Source: Opitutaceae bacterium (GTDB lineage: Bacteria > Verrucomicrobiota > Verrucomicrobiia > Opitutales > Opitutaceae). Taken from it: DNA of 25,124 nucleotides. A model generated the notes under the pieces. That model saw only the letters and a program-made list of their open reading frames with translations, ran no database searches and was not told where the DNA came from. Shown in pieces: positions 21,502 to 25,124 of the stretch. The position numbers and the translations under genes were made by a program. Each line of letters begins with the position of its first letter. Positions within the stretch are counted from its first letter, which is position 1. The DNA is taken from NCBI GenBank assembly GCA_029979145.1, contig JAPOIC010000004.1:1-25124 (forward strand), read 5' to 3'.

Positions 21502-23712
21502 ATGGCCAGCCCGACCTCCTCCCACACCTGGACGTTCTTTCGCACCGGCGGCATCGACCAGGTTGCGCTCAGCACCGGCGAGGACCTCCTCGCCCTCGAA
21601 CAGCTTGATCAAAAGCTCTGGGTCGCCCTGAGCTGCCCGGTCAAGGGCCTCGAGATCGACGAGAAGACCCTCGCGCTCATCGACACCGACCAGGACGGCC
21701 GCATCCGCGTGCCCGAGCTCATCGCCGCCGTGAAGTGGGCCGCTGCACGACTCGACCGACCGGGCGCCCTGCTGCAGGGCCGCGACCGGCTCGCGCTCGA
21801 AGCCATCAACACGACCTCGCCGGATAGTGCCATCCTTCACTCCTCCGCGCGCCAGATCCTGCGCAGCTTGGGCAAGGGCGAAGACGAGGCCCTCAGCACC
21901 GCCGACGCCGCGAACACCGCCGCCATCTTTTCCGCCAGCGTCCTCAACGGCTCCGGCATCATCCCGCCCGAGGCCACCGAGGATCCCGCCGTGCAGGCGC
22001 TCATCAAGGACATCATCGCCTGCCTCGGCGGCACCGTCTCGCGCAACGGCACCACCGGCGTCACCGCCGCGCAGATCGACACCTTCTTCAACGACCTCGC
22101 CGCCTACACCGCGTGGGTGGAGCAGAGCGGCACCAAGGACATCGCCGTGCTCGGCGACGCCACCGCCGCCGCGTGCAACGCCATCAAGGCCGTGCGCACC
22201 AAGGTCGAGGACTACTTCGCGCGCTGCCGCATGGCCGCCTTCGACCCGCGCGCCATCGCCGCGCTGAATCGCAGCGAGTCCGAATACCTCGCCATCGCGA
22301 CCAAGGACCTGAGGCTCACCGCCGACGAGGTGGCCGAGTTCCCCCTCGCGCGCGTCGAGTCCAGCCAGCAGCTTCCGTTGCTCCAGGGCGTCAACCCCGC
22401 CTGGACCACCGCACTCGCCACGCTGCACGCCGTGGCGGTCACGCCCATCTTCGGCGCCGATCAGACCACGCTCACTGCACCGGAATGGCTGCAGCTCAAT
22501 GCCAAGTTTGCGCCCTACGAGACCTGGCTTGGCGGCAAGGCCGGTTCCGCAGTGGAAAAACTCGGCCTGCCCCGCGCGAAGGAAATTCTTGCCGGCGCCG
22601 GCCGCGAGGCCCTCGCCACGCTCGTCGCGAAGGACAAGGCCCTCGAGCCCGAGTTCAAGGCCATCAGCGACGTCGAACGCCTCGCGCGCTACCACCGCGA
22701 CCTGCGCGATCTGCTGCACAACTTCGTCAACTTCGCCGACTTCTTCTCGAACGACCGCCTCGCCGTCTTCCAAGCCGGCACGCTCTACCTCGACAGCCGC
22801 TCGTGCGAACTTTGCATCCGCGTCGACAACCCGGCGGCCCACGCCGTGCTCGGCGCCATGAGCAAAGCCTACATCGCCTACGTGGACTGCGTGCGCCCCG
22901 GTGGCGAAAAGGTGCAACTCGCGGCCTGCTTCACGCAGGGCGACAGCGACTACCTCTTCGTCGGCCGCCACGGCGTGTTCTACGACCGCAAGGGCCGCGA
23001 CTGGGACGCCACCATCACCAAGCTCATCGACAACCCGATTAGCGTGCGACAGGCGTTCTGGGCCCCCTACAAGAAATTCGTGCGCTTCATCGAGGAGCAG
23101 GTCGCCAAGCGCGCCGCTGCGGCCGACACCGACGCCACCGCCAAGCTGCAAAGCGTGGCGACCTCCACGGTCGACACCGCCGCCACCGGCAAGACCGCGG
23201 CCCCTGGCGCCAAGCCGAAGTTTGAAGTCGGCACCGTCGCCGCCCTCGGCGTCGGTCTCGGCGCCATCGGCTCGCTGCTCGGCGGCTTCGTCGCCGGCTT
23301 CCTCGGGCTCGGCTTCTACATGCCGATCGGCATTCTCGGTGTGATCCTGCTGATCTCCGGCCCGTCGATGCTCATCGCCTGGATCAAGCTCCGCCAGCGC
23401 AACCTCGGCCCGATCCTCGACGCCAACGGCTGGGCCATCAACGGCCGCGTGAAAATCTCCGTGCCCTTCGGCACCGCGCTCACCGACCAAGCCGAACTAC
23501 CCAAGGACGCCAAGCGCATCCTCGGCGATCCCTACGCGCCAAAGAAGCACCCGCTGCGCACGTGGCTCCTCGTCTTGGTCGTGCTCGTACTCGGCGCCAT
23601 CGCCGTGCGCCTCGATCATAACCGCCGCGGTCGCTACTTCTGGCAGCCCGAGCCCCCGCCGGCCCTGGCTCCCGCGGAGGCCCCCGCCGCGCCCGCCGCC
23701 CCGGCGGCTTGA
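21502..23712 (+). CDS. Large EF-hand membrane protein of unknown function
   Basis: A 736-residue protein I cannot assign to a characterised family. A canonical EF-hand loop is at 61-72 (DTDQDGRIRVPE), and another Asp-rich helix-loop region near 305-320 (ATKDLRLTADEV context) may be a degenerate second one. The long middle region is alpha-helical with no known catalytic motif. A Gly-rich double membrane hairpin spans about 579-600 and 604-626, a third helix about 687-704, and the tail is Pro/Ala-rich. There is no signal peptide, so the large N-terminal part probably sits in the cytosol, anchored at its C-terminal end. ATG 21502 lacks a ribosome site. A calcium-responsive structural or regulatory role is only a guess. 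Confidence 0.8.
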   Translation: MASPTSSHTWTFFRTGGIDQVALSTGEDLLALEQLDQKLWVALSCPVKGLEIDEKTLALIDTDQDGRIRVPELIAAVKWAAARLDRPGALLQGRDRLALEAINTTSPDSAILHSSARQILRSLGKGEDEALSTADAANTAAIFSASVLNGSGIIPPEATEDPAVQALIKDIIACLGGTVSRNGTTGVTAAQIDTFFNDLAAYTAWVEQSGTKDIAVLGDATAAACNAIKAVRTKVEDYFARCRMAAFDPRAIAALNRSESEYLAIATKDLRLTADEVAEFPLARVESSQQLPLLQGVNPAWTTALATLHAVAVTPIFGADQTTLTAPEWLQLNAKFAPYETWLGGKAGSAVEKLGLPRAKEILAGAGREALATLVAKDKALEPEFKAISDVERLARYHRDLRDLLHNFVNFADFFSNDRLAVFQAGTLYLDSRSCELCIRVDNPAAHAVLGAMSKAYIAYVDCVRPGGEKVQLAACFTQGDSDYLFVGRHGVFYDRKGRDWDATITKLIDNPISVRQAFWAPYKKFVRFIEEQVAKRAAAADTDATAKLQSVATSTVDTAATGKTAAPGAKPKFEVGTVAALGVGLGAIGSLLGGFVAGFLGLGFYMPIGILGVILLISGPSMLIAWIKLRQRNLGPILDANGWAINGRVKISVPFGTALTDQAELPKDAKRILGDPYAPKKHPLRTWLLVLVVLVLGAIAVRLDHNRRGRYFWQPEPPPALAPAEAPAAPAAPAA

Positions 23713-23717
23713 ATCGA

Positions 23718-23826
23718 ATGTAGGGCGGGGTTCCCATACCCCGCCTTTCCGAATTCCTTACCGCGGATTACGCGGATCTTCGCGGATTTCCAAAACCCGG
23801 CGGGGTTCGGAGACCCCACCCTACAT
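23718..23826. repeat. TGTAGGG(C/T)GGGG long inverted repeat (outer element)
   Basis: The arms 23718-23745 and 23799-23826 match as reverse complements at 23 of 28 positions, including ATGTAGGG/CCCTACAT and CCCCGCC/GGCGGGG. Each arm is itself a small hairpin (GGCGGGG...CCCCGCC). It follows directly after the EF-hand gene and could end its transcript. Confidence 0.75.
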
Positions 23827-23874
23827 TCAATCCGCGTTCAGCTGTTTTGATCCGCGTTCATCCGCGCAATCCGC
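23763..23874. repeat. GCGGATTACGCGGAT-type inverted repeat interlaced with the outer element
   Basis: GCGGATT(A)CGCGGAT... at 23763-23787 is the reverse complement, at 21 of 25 positions, of 23850-23874. One arm lies inside the loop of the TGTAGGG element and the other beyond it, so the two inverted repeats interlock. A further partial ATCCGCGTTCA unit lies at 23830-23840. Confidence 0.7.
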
Positions 23875-23892
23875 CGCCAAACTGCAGCGCCG

Positions 23893-24609
23893 TCAGCGAT
23901 ACTCCAACCACTTCGGCGAGGCGTATTGCTCGGTGAGGCCGTAGAGTTCGTCCTCGTTCCAATCGGGCCACGGCACCGCATCGGCGTCGACTTCCAGCAA
24001 CCGCGCGAGGGTGGCGGCGAAGTCGGTGTGAAACTTTTCCCAGTCGAACTTGGGGCCGACCACCGCGCGCGCCACGGAGCCTTGGAAGAGCAGGCCGTGC
24101 TTGTTTCGCTTCTGCGCCGCACCCGCGATCTTCGCCCCGCCGCGGGCGTGCACCACGTCGAATCGTTCCGCGCGCTGGAAACATACGCCCGGCGCCGCGG
24201 CCGCACCCTTCGCGGACGGTTCGTCCGCCTCGCGTTTCACTTCGGCCGGGACGCCCTGCCAGCCCAGCGCCACCGCCAGCGCCTCGTGGATGAGCCGGTA
24301 GCTTTCGGTGGCCGGCGCCTCCTCCAACACATGTCCGCGCGGAATAACCAGCGCGTAGGTCCAGTCGTCGCGATGATCCACCACGCCGCCGCCGGTGGGC
24401 CGGCGACATAGTTCAAACCCTTCCTCCGGCGGCAGCTGGTCGCGGACGAACGCCAGCTTCTGGCTGTAGCCGAAGGTAAAGGCCGGCCGGTGCCAACCGT
24501 AGTGACGCAGCCGCACAGCGGTTTCCGGGTAGCGCTGCAGCAGCAGGAAATCCGTCGCCATGTTTTCCGCGGCGCTGCCGGCGCGGTCGGACAACAGGTG
24601 GAGTTTCAT
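23893..24609 (-). CDS. Lipoate-protein ligase A family protein
   Basis: A 238-residue protein of the biotin/lipoate transferase fold that attaches lipoyl or octanoyl groups to E2 and GcvH proteins. Motifs are RRPTGGGVVDH (69-79) and GGAKIAGAAQKR with the conserved Lys160. The segment GVCFQRAERFDVV, containing Cys143, fits both LplA-type ligases and LipM-type octanoyltransferases, and the length is nearer the transferase-like forms. The separate ligase accessory domain is missing, so ligase activity may need another protein or the enzyme may be a transferase. It starts 21 bases after a receiver-like gene, with a hairpin in the gap. Confidence 0.82.
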   Translation of the reverse strand: MKLHLLSDRAGSAAENMATDFLLLQRYPETAVRLRHYGWHRPAFTFGYSQKLAFVRDQLPPEEGFELCRRPTGGGVVDHRDDWTYALVIPRGHVLEEAPATESYRLIHEALAVALGWQGVPAEVKREADEPSAKGAAAAPGVCFQRAERFDVVHARGGAKIAGAAQKRNKHGLLFQGSVARAVVGPKFDWEKFHTDFAATLARLLEVDADAVPWPDWNEDELYGLTEQYASPKWLEYR

Positions 24610-24610
24610 C

Positions 24611-24630
24611 GGCGGACGCTGGGGTCCGCC
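24611..24630 (-). promoter_or_regulatory. Hairpin directly before the lipoate ligase start codon
   Basis: GGCGGAC and GTCCGCC (7 bp, perfect) enclose a six-base loop and fill the gap between the receiver-like gene's stop and the ATG at 24609. The hairpin occupies the place of the ribosome-binding site, and no Shine-Dalgarno sequence is visible. It could limit translation or stabilise the downstream message. Confidence 0.4.
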
Positions 24631-25071
24631 TCAGGCGTCGAGGAGGCGGCGGACGGCTTTGAGCAATTCGCTGAGCGCAAAGGGACGGGGCAGGGCGGCT
24701 TGGTGCGTCACCGGCAACCAAGCGAGGGTTTGCCACGCGTTGTGATTGCAGGCGTTGAGCACGCGCAGGCCGGACGACTTGTGGTGCAAGGCCTTGGCGA
24801 GCTTCTCGCCATCGGGACCGGAAACGTTGATGACGAGTAACTGGACGGGTTTGCCAAAGGCGTTGGCCCGCTGTTTCGCCTCCGCCCCCGTGGCGGCGTC
24901 GATCACGCGGTAGCCATCGGCGGTCAGGATGCCCGCGACCATCTTGCGCAACGGCCGCGCCAGCACGAGCACGCCCTCGCCCTGCGACGCCAGGGCCGAG
25001 GCAAGCAGCGACGGCGGGGGGACGGCGCCGGCCCGGGAATTCGGCCGGCGCGTTGGGGCTTTCTTTTTCAA
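24631..25071 (-). CDS. Degenerate receiver-domain protein
   Basis: A 146-residue protein with a basic, Pro-rich N-terminal tail (1-25) and one CheY-like domain (about 33-144). The fold order is visible: VLVLARPLRKMVAGILTADG, then LLVINVSGPDG, then a strand near LRVLNACN and the closing LPRPFALSELLKAVRRLL. The phosphorylation site is lost. The acidic pair after the first strand is Ala-Arg, the acceptor position is Asn82 instead of Asp, and the usual Lys before Pro-Phe is Arg. It therefore probably works as a protein- or RNA-binding module rather than a phosphorelay target. The start TTG 25071 overlaps the pdxH stop (TTGA), which supports this start and coupled translation. Confidence 0.75.
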   Translation of the reverse strand: MKKKAPTRRPNSRAGAVPPPSLLASALASQGEGVLVLARPLRKMVAGILTADGYRVIDAATGAEAKQRANAFGKPVQLLVINVSGPDGEKLAKALHHKSSGLRVLNACNHNAWQTLAWLPVTHQAALPRPFALSELLKAVRRLLDA

Positions 25072-25124
25072 GGCGAGAGGCGTTCGACGGTCCAGCTGCC
25101 GTCGGATTCACGGCGATAACGCAA
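25068..25124 (-). CDS. pdxH: Pyridoxamine 5'-phosphate oxidase, C-terminal end
   Basis: Only the last 18 residues are in the window, reading LRYRRESDGSWTVERLSP before TGA. The ending R..DG.W...RL.P is typical of PdxH, the FMN enzyme making pyridoxal 5'-phosphate, whose C-terminus contributes to the active site. The gene continues beyond the right edge. Its stop overlaps the TTG start of the receiver-like gene by four bases, and it is the first visible gene of a minus-strand operon with that gene and the lipoate ligase. Confidence 0.75.
   Translation of the reverse strand: MRYRRESDGSWTVERLSP

Noticed and set aside
19999..23490. A 1163-codon open frame on the minus strand
   Set aside because: It lies opposite rlmD and the EF-hand gene, has antisense-type composition and no domain pattern.

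Overview
The window is GC-rich DNA with dense, mostly C/G-ending coding sequence and about 25 genes on both strands. Of the 24 stop codons I could place at gene ends, 22 are TGA, two are TAA and none is TAG. The gene set (tandem FeoA with FeoB, oleC-oleD, an ExoD-family protein, paired secreted amidohydrolases, a desaturase-Rieske-reductase fusion, a large EF-hand membrane protein) and the abundant palindromic repeats between genes suggest a verrucomicrobial chromosome, probably Opitutaceae-like. This placement is inferred from style and content; no marker gene in the window proves it. Few starts have a Shine-Dalgarno sequence.

Layout. Bases 1-180 hold the end of an unrecognised gene and a strong intrinsic terminator with a UUCG loop. 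Bases 180-575 contain no gene I can support, but end in a TTGACA box and a perfect match to the 7-1-7 Fur consensus. These precede a ferrous-iron uptake operon: feoA, feoA, feoB and a small Cys-rich membrane protein. feoB carries an in-frame TAG at 2109-2111. A convergent gene encodes a secreted protein with four TonB-C-like repeats. Bases 4838-6995 form a sugar operon: glucosamine-6-phosphate deaminase, aldose 1-epimerase and L-rhamnose mutarotase. A 757-residue desaturase + Rieske + NqrF-like reductase fusion follows. Next come two secreted amidohydrolase-like proteins, the second lacking several metal ligands.

On the minus strand, queC, queE and an exoD-like gene read from 14393 down to 12295. 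On the plus strand a compact run follows: a histone-deacetylase-family enzyme, a ribonuclease D-like exonuclease, oleC and oleD. OleC and OleD belong to the head-to-head hydrocarbon pathway, but oleA and oleB are not in the window. oleD meets a convergent TrmH-family RNA methyltransferase gene, which diverges from an RlmD-family 23S rRNA methyltransferase gene. A 736-residue EF-hand membrane protein of unknown function follows. The right end, on the minus strand, holds the tail of pdxH, a degenerate receiver-domain protein and a lipoate-protein ligase family gene.

The most unusual feature is the palindromic DNA. Between genes there are at least three repeat types: CACAGAG-type, GAAGCCAGGAAGCC-type, and a nested TGTAGGGCGGGG/GCGGATTACGCGGAT block. 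Two genes, oleC and rlmD, appear to carry palindromic elements inside their reading frames without breaking them, each encoding an extra stretch of about 30 residues. This recalls the Rickettsia palindromic elements and is the best candidate here for something not yet described.
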